Below, in pieces: positions 22,536-32,375 of a stretch of 64,000 bases of DNA. The first letter of the stretch is position 1, and each line of letters starts with the position of its first letter. The DNA is taken from NCBI GenBank assembly GCA_003252395.1, contig QKEL01000008.1, positions 604,024 to 668,023 of the forward strand, in the 5' to 3' direction. Origin of the DNA: Spirochaetales bacterium. GTDB taxonomy: Bacteria > Spirochaetota > Spirochaetia > Treponematales > Treponemataceae. A program made the translations under genes and the position numbers. The notes beneath the pieces are model-generated. The model was not told the origin of the DNA and ran no database searches. It saw nothing but the letters and a program-made list of their open reading frames with translations.

Positions 22536-23824
22536 TAGTCAACAGCATGGCAATTTTCATTTTGCTCGGCAGCTTTCTGCTCCTGGTGGCGATCAGGTTC
22601 CCCATCGCCTACGCGGTGGCCCTTTCCTCGATCCTCTGCCTCCTTTACCAAGGCCTCCCCCTCTCCACGGTGGCCCAGCAAATGGTCAAGGGAATCAGTT
22701 CGTTCAGCCTCATGGCGGTGCCCTTCTTCATAACCATGGGCTACCTCATGGGTTCCGGGGGCATCTCCGAGCGGCTTATCGCCCTGGCGGACGCCTGCGT
22801 TGGCTGGATGCGGGGCGGCATGGCCATGGTCAACATCGTGGCTTCGTACTTCTTCGGGGGCATATCCGGTTCCGCCGCGGCCGACACCGCGTCCATCGGA
22901 AGCATCATGATCCCGATGATGGTCGAGCAGGGCTACGACGACGATTTCGCCACGGCGGTAACGATCACCAGTTCCTGCGAGGGACTTTTGGTGCCGCCCA
23001 GCCACAACATGGTCATCTACGCGACCTCGGCGGGCGGGATTTCCGTGGCGAGCCTCTTCCTGGCCGGGTACCTTCCGGCGGCGGTTTTGGCCGGGTCGCT
23101 AATGGTCGGTTCCTATTACTTCTCCGTGAAGCGCAATTACCCGAAGGGAAACAAGTTCAGCCTCAAGAACCTCGGGAAGCAGTTCCTGGCCTCGTTCTGG
23201 GCCCTCGCGGCGGTGGTCATCGTGGTGGTCGGCGTGGTGTTCGGCGTGTTTACCCCGACCGAATCGGCGGCGATCGCGGTGTTCTACAGCCTCCTCGTGA
23301 GCGTCTTCATTTACAAGGGCCTTGACTGGAAGGGAGTCTGGAAGGTATTGGACCAGTGCGTACACACCCTGTCCATCGTCTTAATACTGATCTCAACCTC
23401 CAGCATCTTCGGCTTTTTGCTGACCCGGTTGAACGTACCGACCCTCGCGGCCAACTTCATCGTGGGGCTAACGCACAATCCCATCGTCATCGCCCTGCTT
23501 CTGAACGCGATACTCTTGATCCTGGGCATGATCATGGACATGGCGCCGATAATCCTGATCGCGACGCCGATCCTGCTGCCCATCGCGACGAGCATCGGCA
23601 TATCGCCGATCCAGTTCGGAATCATGATTATCCTGAACTGCGGCATCGGATTGCTGACGCCCCCCGTCGGCACGGTGCTCTTCATCGGCTCGGCGGTGGG
23701 AAAGGTGCCCATAGAGCGGCTGGTCAAGGCGACGCTGCCTTTCTACCTATTGATGATCGCGGCGCTGCTCCTGGTGACCTTTATTCCATCCATCAGCATG
23801 TTCCTGCCTTCGCTCCTGAAATAA
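22532..23824 (+). CDS. dctM: TRAP transporter large permease DctM
   Basis: 430 residues from ATG 22532, which overlaps the dctQ stop; the longer open frame inside dctQ is rejected. About 12 membrane segments. Conserved blocks: VPFFITMGYLMGSGGISERL, FFGGISGSAAADTASIGSI, VPPSHNMVIYA and GLLTPPVGTVLFIGSAV. Carries out Na+-driven solute import with DctPQ. Length is typical of the family (425-430). Confidence 0.95.
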   Translation: MIVNSMAIFILLGSFLLLVAIRFPIAYAVALSSILCLLYQGLPLSTVAQQMVKGISSFSLMAVPFFITMGYLMGSGGISERLIALADACVGWMRGGMAMVNIVASYFFGGISGSAAADTASIGSIMIPMMVEQGYDDDFATAVTITSSCEGLLVPPSHNMVIYATSAGGISVASLFLAGYLPAAVLAGSLMVGSYYFSVKRNYPKGNKFSLKNLGKQFLASFWALAAVVIVVVGVVFGVFTPTESAAIAVFYSLLVSVFIYKGLDWKGVWKVLDQCVHTLSIVLILISTSSIFGFLLTRLNVPTLAANFIVGLTHNPIVIALLLNAILLILGMIMDMAPIILIATPILLPIATSIGISPIQFGIMIILNCGIGLLTPPVGTVLFIGSAVGKVPIERLVKATLPFYLLMIAALLLVTFIPSISMFLPSLLK

Positions 23825-23833
23825 CGGCGCGGC

Positions 23834-24316
23834 ATGGAATTCTCCTTTCGCTATCGGGTTCGCCCCGGAAATCTCGTGATCCTCGCCCTGGTCAACGTGT
23901 ACCGTTCCATGGCGGGGGTCGTGAATATCGTGTTCACGGTCTCCATGGTCCTGCTGGCCTACCGGTTCTGGCCCGAGGTCAACCCTGGGTTGCGGATTCT
24001 CATGCTCTTGGGAATCGCGCTGTTCCCCGCGCTTCAGCCGTTAGTCATTTGGCTGCGGAGTAAAGGGATAGTCTCCAAAATGCCCGCGGACATGGAAATG
24101 AAAATCGACGCCGGGGGAATAACGGTGACGGCCGGGGAAAAAAGCTCGCGGGTAAGCTTGGCCGAGCTGAAGTCCGTTACCCGAATACGGGGAATGCTTA
24201 TCCTGTATACCCGCACGAAACAGGGCTTTATCCTCAACCGCGAAACCCTAAACGGTAAGGAGCGGGAACTGTACGCGTTCCTGGCGAAGCGCGCGGGGAA
24301 AACGCGGCGGGGGTAA
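23834..24316 (+). CDS. YcxB-like membrane protein
   Basis: 160 residues. Two membrane segments (~20-45 and ~52-72) are followed by a C-terminal soluble domain with VSLAELKSVTRIRGMLILYT and GFILNRETL, the pattern of the YcxB-like C-terminal domain. It starts 9 bp after dctM and is likely in the same transcript, although the Shine-Dalgarno is poor. Function is unknown in the family; a link to the TRAP system is only positional. Confidence 0.65.
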   Translation: MEFSFRYRVRPGNLVILALVNVYRSMAGVVNIVFTVSMVLLAYRFWPEVNPGLRILMLLGIALFPALQPLVIWLRSKGIVSKMPADMEMKIDAGGITVTAGEKSSRVSLAELKSVTRIRGMLILYTRTKQGFILNRETLNGKERELYAFLAKRAGKTRRG

Positions 24317-25608
<1,292 letters not shown>

Positions 25609-25627
25609 GGAAAGGGAGACGCTTACT

Positions 25628-25966
25628 ATGTTGATGATCAGAGCGATCGTTCGGCCCGAGAAGGTCGACGCGGTAATGGCGCGGCTCATGGCCGAGGGGT
25701 TCCCCGCCGTGACGCGGATGAACGTGGCGGGCCGCGGCAAGCAGCGCGGCATTAAGATCGGCGACGTGACCTACGACGAGGTGCCGAAAGAGCTTTTGAT
25801 GATGGTGATCAAGTCGAAGGACAAGGACTTCGTGATCAAGACCATCATCGAGGAAGCCCGCACCGGCTCGAAGGGCGCCTTCGGAGACGGCAAGATCTTC
25901 ATTTCCCCCGTGGAGGAAATGTATACCGTCAGCTCGGGCGTGAAGGAAACCGCGGCCGAGGAGTGA
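25628..25966 (+). CDS. nifI1: PII-like nitrogenase regulator NifI1
   Basis: 112 residues of the GlnB/PII superfamily: MLMIRAIVRPEKVDAVMARL, a T-loop region TRMNVAGRGKQRG, and the closing TGSKGAFGDGKIFISPVEEM. The position between nifH and nifD paired with a second PII gene defines NifI1. In methanogens NifI1-NifI2 bind dinitrogenase and block it when ammonia is present, an effect relieved by 2-oxoglutarate; the same post-translational switch-off is expected here. Shine-Dalgarno GGGAG. Confidence 0.93.
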   Translation: MLMIRAIVRPEKVDAVMARLMAEGFPAVTRMNVAGRGKQRGIKIGDVTYDEVPKELLMMVIKSKDKDFVIKTIIEEARTGSKGAFGDGKIFISPVEEMYTVSSGVKETAAEE

Positions 25967-25993
25967 CGAATGGCCGACAGCGGCCTTTCGTCT

Positions 25994-26012
25994 TGCGTCA
26001 CCGCGTGACGCA
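25994..26012 (+). other. Hairpin between nifI1 and nifI2
   Basis: TGCGTCAC and GTGACGCA form a perfect 8-bp stem with a 3-nt loop, ending 1 bp before the nifI2 Shine-Dalgarno. Probably affects mRNA stability or translation; there is no T tract. Confidence 0.5.
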
Positions 26013-26024
26013 CGGAGGAATTGT

Positions 26025-26402
26025 ATGAAAGAAGTGATGGCCATCGTTCGCATGAACATGATGAACCAGACTAAGCGCGGCCTCGCGGCGGCGGGGATCA
26101 CCTCGCTGCACGCAAAGGAATGCTTAGGCAGGGGAAAGGGCCTGGTGGAGCTGATAAGCCTGAACGGCGCCGAGAAGCAGTACGAGGAAAAGATGGACGA
26201 GCTTGGGCAAGCGGGCCGCCTGATCCCGAAGCGGATGGTCTCGGTGGTGGTTCCGGACAAGCTGGTCAAGAAGACCGTCGACACGATCATCAAGATTAAC
26301 CAGACCGGAAAGTCCGGCGACGGAAAGATCTTCGTAATGCCCGTGATGAACTCCGTGAGGGTTCGCACCGGCGAGACCGGCGACGAGACGCTGGACGAAT
26401 AG
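26025..26402 (+). CDS. nifI2: PII-like nitrogenase regulator NifI2
   Basis: 125 residues: MKEVMAIVRMNMMNQTKRGL, T-loop region CLGRGKGLVELIS, RLIPKRMVSVVVPDKLVKK, and TGKSGDGKIFVMPV. The lengthened T loop and the adjacent nifI1 identify NifI2, which senses 2-oxoglutarate/ATP and forms a complex with NifI1 that inhibits NifDK. GGAGG Shine-Dalgarno, with a hairpin just upstream. Confidence 0.93.
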   Translation: MKEVMAIVRMNMMNQTKRGLAAAGITSLHAKECLGRGKGLVELISLNGAEKQYEEKMDELGQAGRLIPKRMVSVVVPDKLVKKTVDTIIKINQTGKSGDGKIFVMPVMNSVRVRTGETGDETLDE

Positions 26403-26434
26403 GCACGGGCCAACGAAGTTTCAAGGAGGGCTAT

Positions 26435-28072
26435 ATGTCCGATACGGTATTAGAAATGACGGGAGAGGCCTTCCGCGACGAGGTCGTGGAAAAGTACTCG
26501 CCGAAGCTCGCGAAGAAAAGAAAGAGACAGATCATCGTCAATGAGGTGGGCGCGGGCGACGCGGTGCCGGAGATTCTCGCGAACTCGCGGACCGCCCCCG
26601 GAATCCTGACGATGCGCGGATGCTCCTACGCGGGCTGTAAGGGCGTCGTTCTGGGGCCCACCCGGGACATCCTGCAGATAACGCACGGGCCGATCGGCTG
26701 CGGTTTCTACAGCTGGCTTACCCGGCGCAACCAGACCAGGCCGGAAACCCCCGAGTCGGAGAACTTCATGCCCTACGCCATGAGCACCGACCTGCAGGAA
26801 GACGAGATAATCTTCGGCGGGGAGAAAAAGCTCAAGGCGGCGATCGACGAGGCGGTGGCCCTGTTCCGCCCCAAGGCGATCGGCATTTTCGCCACCTGCC
26901 CCGTCGGCCTCATCGGCGACGACGTGCACGCCGTGGCGAGGGAAATGGAGGCGAAGTACCCCGACGTCAACATCTTCGGGTTCTCCTGCGAGGGCTATAA
27001 GGGCGTGAGCCAGAGCGCCGGCCACCACGTGGCGAACAACAAGGTCTTCACCGACGTGGTCGGGCTGAAGGACGCCCCGAAAGAGGGGAAGTTCCGGTTC
27101 AACATCCTGGGCGAATACAACATCGGCGGCGACGCGTTCGAGATAGAGCGCATCGTGGAGAAGTGCGGCATGACGCTGCACTCGACGTTCTCGGGGAACT
27201 CGACGTACGACGAGTTCATCAGCGCCCACACGGCCGACCTGAACGTGGTCATGTGCCACCGTTCCATCAACTACCTCGCGGAGATGATGGAAAAGAAGTT
27301 CGGCATTCCGTGGTTCAAGGTAAACTTCGTCGGCGCCGAGGCCTCCGCCAAGTCGCTCATAAAGATCGCCGAGTTCTTCGGGGACAAGGACCTGATCGAG
27401 CGGACCAAGAAGGTGGTCGAGGAAGAGCTTCTCGCGGTAGAGAAGGTTCGTTCCGAGATCAAGGCGCGGTGCGACGGCAAGAAGGCCATGCTTTTCGTCG
27501 GCGGCTCCCGGGCCCACCACTACCAGGAACTCTTCGCCGAGATCGGCATCGAGACCATCGCGGCCGGTTACGAGTTCGCCCACCGGGACGACTACGAGGG
27601 TCGCAAGGTGATCCCGAGCATCGTGGTGGACGCGGATTCCCGCAACATCGAGGAGCTTTCGGTCACCGCGGACGAGACGAGGTACAAGCCCCGCATCTCC
27701 GAGGAAGAAAAGGCCAAGCGCGAGGCGGCGGGCTACGAGTTCAGCGACTACAAGGGAATGATGCCGGAGATGAAGGCGAAGACCCTCGTCATAGACGACC
27801 TGAACCACTACGAGATGGAGAAGCTGATCGAAACGTACAAGCCCGACATCATCGGCGCGGGCATCAAGGAGAAGTACGTGGTGCAGAAGTCGGGAATACC
27901 GATGAAGCAGCTTCACAGTTACGACTATATGGGCCCCTTCGCGGGCTTCGTGGGAGCGGTCAATTTCTACAAGGAAATAGACCGGCTCGTGAACTCTTCC
28001 TCGTTCCGCCTGGCAAAGGCCCCCTGGGCCGACGAGCCCGAGCTGAACGCCAGTTTCGCCCACGTGGGCTGA
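26435..28072 (+). CDS. nifD: Nitrogenase MoFe protein alpha chain NifD
   Basis: 545 residues. P-cluster ligands: Cys63 in MRGCSYAGCKG, Cys89 in GPIGCGFYSW and Cys155 in FATCPVGLIGDD. The FeMo-cofactor Cys is in VVMCHRSINY and the cofactor His in MKQLHSYDY. The chain is ~50 residues longer than the Azotobacter protein, with extra sequence after ~residue 390 (EELSVTADETRYKPRISEEE), as in clostridial-type NifD. Together with nifI1I2 this indicates the anaerobe nitrogenase lineage. AAGGAGG precedes the start. Confidence 0.96.
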   Translation: MSDTVLEMTGEAFRDEVVEKYSPKLAKKRKRQIIVNEVGAGDAVPEILANSRTAPGILTMRGCSYAGCKGVVLGPTRDILQITHGPIGCGFYSWLTRRNQTRPETPESENFMPYAMSTDLQEDEIIFGGEKKLKAAIDEAVALFRPKAIGIFATCPVGLIGDDVHAVAREMEAKYPDVNIFGFSCEGYKGVSQSAGHHVANNKVFTDVVGLKDAPKEGKFRFNILGEYNIGGDAFEIERIVEKCGMTLHSTFSGNSTYDEFISAHTADLNVVMCHRSINYLAEMMEKKFGIPWFKVNFVGAEASAKSLIKIAEFFGDKDLIERTKKVVEEELLAVEKVRSEIKARCDGKKAMLFVGGSRAHHYQELFAEIGIETIAAGYEFAHRDDYEGRKVIPSIVVDADSRNIEELSVTADETRYKPRISEEEKAKREAAGYEFSDYKGMMPEMKAKTLVIDDLNHYEMEKLIETYKPDIIGAGIKEKYVVQKSGIPMKQLHSYDYMGPFAGFVGAVNFYKEIDRLVNSSSFRLAKAPWADEPELNASFAHVG

Positions 28073-28085
28073 CAAGGAGTACGAC

Positions 28086-29462
28086 ATGCTGTTGCGACAC
28101 ACGCCGGAGGGAGTCGCCGAGCGCAAGGCGCTCACGATAAACCCGGCCAAGACCTGCCAGCCCGTCGGCGCGATGTACGCGGCCTTAGGGGTGCACAAGT
28201 GCATGCCCCACAGCCACGGCTCGCAGGGCTGCTGCGCCTATCACAGAAGCGCCCTGACCAGGCACTACAAGGACCCGGTCATGGCGACCACCAGTTCCTT
28301 CACCGAGGGAGCGTCCGTGTTCGGCGGCCAGGCCAACATAATGGAAGCCTTCACGAACATCTTCAGCCTGTACGACCCGGATATCGTGGCCGTGCACACC
28401 ACCTGCCTTTCCGAGACGATCGGCGACGACCTGCCGCAGATCATCAACAAGGCGAAGAGCGAGGGAAAGATCCCCCCCGGAAAGACCGTGATCCACGCGA
28501 GCACCCCGAGTTTCAAGGGATCGCACGTGACCGGCTATTCCAACATGACCGCCGCCCTGGTGCAGTACTTCTCGAAGTCCACCGGGAAGACGAAGGACCA
28601 GATCAACCTGATCCCGTCCTTCATCGAGCCGAGCGACATGGCCGAGATCAAGCATATCGCCGACGAGATGGGGATCGGCTACGTGATGTTCCCCGACACC
28701 TCGGACGTGGTAAACGGGCCCATGGACGGAAAGTTCCGCATGTACCCGAAGGGCGGCGCGACGGTCGAGGAGATCGAATCGGCCGGCGACTCCAAGCTTA
28801 CCGTGGCCTTGGGCCGCGTGGGGGCCATGGCCGCCGCCAAGCTCCTGGACACCAAGTGCAAGGTACCGTGCGAGATTATCGACCTGCCCGTGGGAATCGC
28901 GGCGACCGATAGGTTCGTGGACCTTTTGCGGAAGCGAACGGGCGTGCCGGTTCCCGAATCGATCCTGAAGGAACGGGGACAGGCGGTGGACGTACTGTGC
29001 GACATGAACCAGTACACCTACGGGAAGAAGGTTTCCCTGGTGGGCGACCCGGACATTCTCGTGGGCATGGTTCAGTTTTGCAAGGACGCCGGCATGGAAG
29101 TGCTTCACGTCGTTTCGGGAACCCACCCGGGCCCGAAGTTCGAGCGCAGGATCAAGGAGATCGCCGGTGAATCGGTCGTCGTGAAGACCGGGCCCCAGGC
29201 CGACATGTTCTACTTCCACCAGCTGGTGAAAGACAACGCGCCGGACCTGATCCTCGGGAACACGTACTGCAAGTACATCGCCCGGGACATGGACATCCCG
29301 CTGATCCGGATCGGCTTCCCGATCTACGACCGCGTGGGACACTCCTACTTCCCGATCGTCGGGTACCGGGGAGCCCTGAGGCTGCTCGAGAAGGTCCTTG
29401 ACGCGTTCATGGACCGCCAGGACCGGGACGCGCCGGAAGAGAAGTTCGAGCTCGTAATGTAA
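28086..29462 (+). CDS. nifK: Nitrogenase MoFe protein beta chain NifK
   Basis: 458 residues, short for NifK: it lacks the ~50-residue N-terminal extension of Azotobacter NifK, as in clostridial types. P-cluster ligands: Cys in AKTCQPVGAMYA, in HGSQGCCAYHRS and in TTCLSETIGDDL. Forms the alpha2-beta2 MoFe protein with NifD. Starts 13 bp after nifD with AAGGAG. Confidence 0.96.
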   Translation: MLLRHTPEGVAERKALTINPAKTCQPVGAMYAALGVHKCMPHSHGSQGCCAYHRSALTRHYKDPVMATTSSFTEGASVFGGQANIMEAFTNIFSLYDPDIVAVHTTCLSETIGDDLPQIINKAKSEGKIPPGKTVIHASTPSFKGSHVTGYSNMTAALVQYFSKSTGKTKDQINLIPSFIEPSDMAEIKHIADEMGIGYVMFPDTSDVVNGPMDGKFRMYPKGGATVEEIESAGDSKLTVALGRVGAMAAAKLLDTKCKVPCEIIDLPVGIAATDRFVDLLRKRTGVPVPESILKERGQAVDVLCDMNQYTYGKKVSLVGDPDILVGMVQFCKDAGMEVLHVVSGTHPGPKFERRIKEIAGESVVVKTGPQADMFYFHQLVKDNAPDLILGNTYCKYIARDMDIPLIRIGFPIYDRVGHSYFPIVGYRGALRLLEKVLDAFMDRQDRDAPEEKFELVM

Positions 29463-29556
29463 ACGGAACGTCGCGCTCGGAAAGCGGGTCGGCCGATCGC
29501 CGGCAGGCCCGCCGCCCGGGGCGATCTATCGAACCACGGGCCGTGGGAGGACGACT
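29463..29556. other. GC-rich nifK-nifE spacer with stem-loop potential
   Basis: 94-bp gap, the largest inside nifH-nifN. It contains CGGCCGATCGCCG and CGGG/CCCG pairs that can fold. No promoter is seen, so it may set the ratio of structural to assembly proteins. Confidence 0.35.
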
Positions 29557-30984
29557 TTGATCGACATACTGAAAGAAAGAAAAGGCCAGGTATTCGAGAA
29601 GGGAAAGGACTCCTTCGGCATCGAGTGCGGGAAGGCGAGCGCCGCGGGCTCGGTGAGCCAGCGGGCATGCGTATTTTGCGGCAGCCGCGTGGTGCTCTAT
29701 CCCATAGCCGACGCCCTGCACGTCATACACGGGCCCATCGGCTGCGCCGCCTACACCTGGGACATCCGCGGCTCCATGTCGAGCGGGCCCCAGCTCCACC
29801 GCATGAGCTTTTCCACCGACCTTCACGAGAGGGAAGTGATATACGGCGGCGAGAAGAAGCTCGCGGCCGCGCTCGCCGAGCTTATCGCGGAATACGGGCC
29901 GAAAGCGGCCTTCGTGTATTCCACCTGCATCGTCGGCCTTATCGGCGACGACGTGGACGCGGTCTGCGCGAAAGCGACCCGCGAATCGGGAATCCCGGTC
30001 ATCTCGGTGCATTCCGAGGGCTTCAAGGGAACCAAGAAAGACGGCTACAAGGCCGCCTGCGAGGCGGTGTTCAAGCTCGTCGGCCGCGACGACGCGACGC
30101 CCGTGGGGCCGATTTCGATCAACATCCTCGGCGAGTTCAACCTCGCGGGGGAAACCTGGATCATCAAGGATTACTACCGGCGCATGGGCGTCGAGGTGGT
30201 GTCCTGCATAACCGGCGACGGCCGTGTGGACGAGATAGGAAGGGCCCACCGCGCCGCTCTTAACGTGGTGCAGTGTTCCGGCTCCATGACCTATCTCGCG
30301 AAACTAATGGAAGAAAAATACGGGATTCCCTATATCAGGGTTTCCTATTTCGGCATAGAGGATATGTCCAAGGCCCTGTACGACGTGGCCGAGTTTTTCT
30401 CGGAGAAGGGCGTAAGCGGCGCCGAGGACGTCAAGAACGCCGCCGCCGAGCTCGTGCGCGCCGAGGTCTCGGAACTGCTTCCCGAACTCGCCTCGTACCG
30501 GAAGGACCTCGCGGGAAAGAAGGCCGCGATTTACGTGGGAGGCTCCTTCAAGTCGTTCTCCCTCGTGAAGGCGCTCCGCCACCTCGGCATGGAAACCGTG
30601 GTGGTGGGCTCGCAAACCGGCACCAAGGAAGATTACGAGTACCTCAAGGAAATCACCGGCGAGGGAACGATCATCTGCGACGACACGAACCCGCTGGAGC
30701 TGTCCAAGTTCATCCTCGAGAAGGGCGCGGACCTTTTGATCGGCGGCGTGAAGGAGCGGCCCATCGCGTACAAGATGGGAATCGCCTTTTGCGACCACAA
30801 CCACGAGCGGAAGGAAGCCCTCGCGGGATTCGAGGGCATGGCGAACTTCGCCCGTGAAGTGCACGCGTCGGCCATGAGCCCGGTGTGGAGGTTTTCCCCG
30901 GCTCGGCGGAAATGGACGGCGGGGACGGCGAAAACGGCCGAAGAACGAGACGGCGCGGAGGGGCGCGAAGGGGGCACGAAATGA
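29557..30984 (+). CDS. nifE: FeMo-cofactor scaffold protein NifE
   Basis: 475 residues from a TTG start at 29557; GGGAGG lies 7 nt upstream and no closer ATG fits. NifD-like fold: SQRACVFCGSRVVLYPIADA, HGPIGCAAYTWD, STCIVGLIGDDVDA, and LNVVQCSGSMTYLA for the cofactor-side Cys. With NifN forms the scaffold on which the NifB-cofactor is matured with Mo and homocitrate. The last ~40 residues after FAREVHASAMSPVW are a charged low-complexity tail. The stop overlaps nifN (ATGA). Confidence 0.93.
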   Translation: MIDILKERKGQVFEKGKDSFGIECGKASAAGSVSQRACVFCGSRVVLYPIADALHVIHGPIGCAAYTWDIRGSMSSGPQLHRMSFSTDLHEREVIYGGEKKLAAALAELIAEYGPKAAFVYSTCIVGLIGDDVDAVCAKATRESGIPVISVHSEGFKGTKKDGYKAACEAVFKLVGRDDATPVGPISINILGEFNLAGETWIIKDYYRRMGVEVVSCITGDGRVDEIGRAHRAALNVVQCSGSMTYLAKLMEEKYGIPYIRVSYFGIEDMSKALYDVAEFFSEKGVSGAEDVKNAAAELVRAEVSELLPELASYRKDLAGKKAAIYVGGSFKSFSLVKALRHLGMETVVVGSQTGTKEDYEYLKEITGEGTIICDDTNPLELSKFILEKGADLLIGGVKERPIAYKMGIAFCDHNHERKEALAGFEGMANFAREVHASAMSPVWRFSPARRKWTAGTAKTAEERDGAEGREGGTK

Positions 30985-32351
30985 GCGGCAAGTCAAGCTT
31001 CGTATCGACCAGGAACGCATGCAAGCTCTGCGCCCCCCTCGGCGCGAGTTTCGCCTATCTCGGCATCGAGGGAACGGTCCCCTTGCTGCACGGCTCCCAG
31101 GGCTGTTCCACCTACATCAGGCGTTACGGGATCAGCCATTTCCGCGAGCCCATCGATATCGCGAGCTCAAACTTTACCGAGTCCGCGGCGATCTTCGGCG
31201 GGGAGCTCAACCTGGGAATGGCGCTCGACAACGTAAGCCGCCAGTACGGGCCCAAGGCCATCGGAGTCGCCTCCACCTGCCTGTCGGAAACCATCGGCGA
31301 GAACGTTCCGATGTACCTCGCCCGCTATCGGGCCGACCGGGCGAAGGCCGCGGCGGAATCGGGAGACGCGGCCGCCGAACCCGGCCCGGCGATCTTCTAC
31401 GCGTCCACGCCGAGTTACGCGGGCACCCATATGGAAGGCTTCCACGCCGCCGTTCGCGCGGCGGTGGAATCCTTGGTGCCCGCGGGAAGTGCGGGCGATC
31501 CGGCGGGGAGCGAAAGCGCGCGCGGGCAGCATGGCTCCCCGGCGGGCTCAAAGGCCGCCCCGCGCATAAACGTGCTTTCGGGATTCGTTTCCACGGAGGA
31601 CCTTCGGGAGCTCCACGCGATCCTTGGATCATTTGAATCGACTTTCACCCTCCTTCCCGATTATTCGGAAACCCTCGACGGCGTTTCGTGGGACGAATAC
31701 CGGAAGCTGCCGGAAGGGGGAACCCCGCTCGACTCCATCAGGGCCATGGGAAGCGCGGCGCGCACCGTCGGCCTCGGGACCGACGTCGCGACCGAACGGG
31801 ACGCGGGCGCCTGGCTCCAGGAACGGCGCGGCGTGCCCCTCACGAGGATTCCGCTTCCCATCGGCATCGAGAATACCGACCGGTTTTTCGAAGTCTTGGC
31901 CGAGGCGACCGGAAAGCCCGTGGGAGAGCGCTGGCTCAAGGCACGGGGACGGCTCGTGGACGCCTACATCGACGGGCACAAATACGCCGCCGGGAAAAAG
32001 GCGATCCTGTACGGCGAGAACGATTTCGTTTCGGCCGTGGGCTCGTTCCTCGCGGAAATCGGCGTAACGGTCGCGCTGACCGGCGGCCCCGAGGCGGACT
32101 TCGCGACCATGGCCGAACAAGCCGAAGGCCTGGGCGCGGATTTCGCGATGGGGAACAGCAAGGGACTCTTCCTCGCGAGAAGGCTCGGGATACCGTTAGT
32201 GCGCTGCGGGTTCCCCGTTCACGACCGGATCGGCGCCCAGCGCATCTTGCACCTTGGATATCGGGGAACGCTGAACCTGTTCGACCTGGTCTGCAACACC
32301 CTGATGGAATCGAAACAAGAGGCCGCGGGAATCGGCTACACCTACATCTAA
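30981..32351 (+). CDS. nifN: FeMo-cofactor scaffold protein NifN
   Basis: 456 residues from ATG 30981, which overlaps the nifE stop; the longer frame within nifE is rejected. NifK-like: NACKLCAPLGASFAYLGIEG, HGSQGCSTYIRR, STCLSETIGENV. A Gly/Ser/Ala-rich insertion (around residues 172-195, between ESLVPAGSAG and APRINVLSG) is not usual in NifN and looks like a recent low-complexity expansion. Partner of NifE. Confidence 0.92.
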   Translation: MSGKSSFVSTRNACKLCAPLGASFAYLGIEGTVPLLHGSQGCSTYIRRYGISHFREPIDIASSNFTESAAIFGGELNLGMALDNVSRQYGPKAIGVASTCLSETIGENVPMYLARYRADRAKAAAESGDAAAEPGPAIFYASTPSYAGTHMEGFHAAVRAAVESLVPAGSAGDPAGSESARGQHGSPAGSKAAPRINVLSGFVSTEDLRELHAILGSFESTFTLLPDYSETLDGVSWDEYRKLPEGGTPLDSIRAMGSAARTVGLGTDVATERDAGAWLQERRGVPLTRIPLPIGIENTDRFFEVLAEATGKPVGERWLKARGRLVDAYIDGHKYAAGKKAILYGENDFVSAVGSFLAEIGVTVALTGGPEADFATMAEQAEGLGADFAMGNSKGLFLARRLGIPLVRCGFPVHDRIGAQRILHLGYRGTLNLFDLVCNTLMESKQEAAGIGYTYI

Positions 32352-32375
32352 GGCATAGTTTCAAGGAGGCTACAG

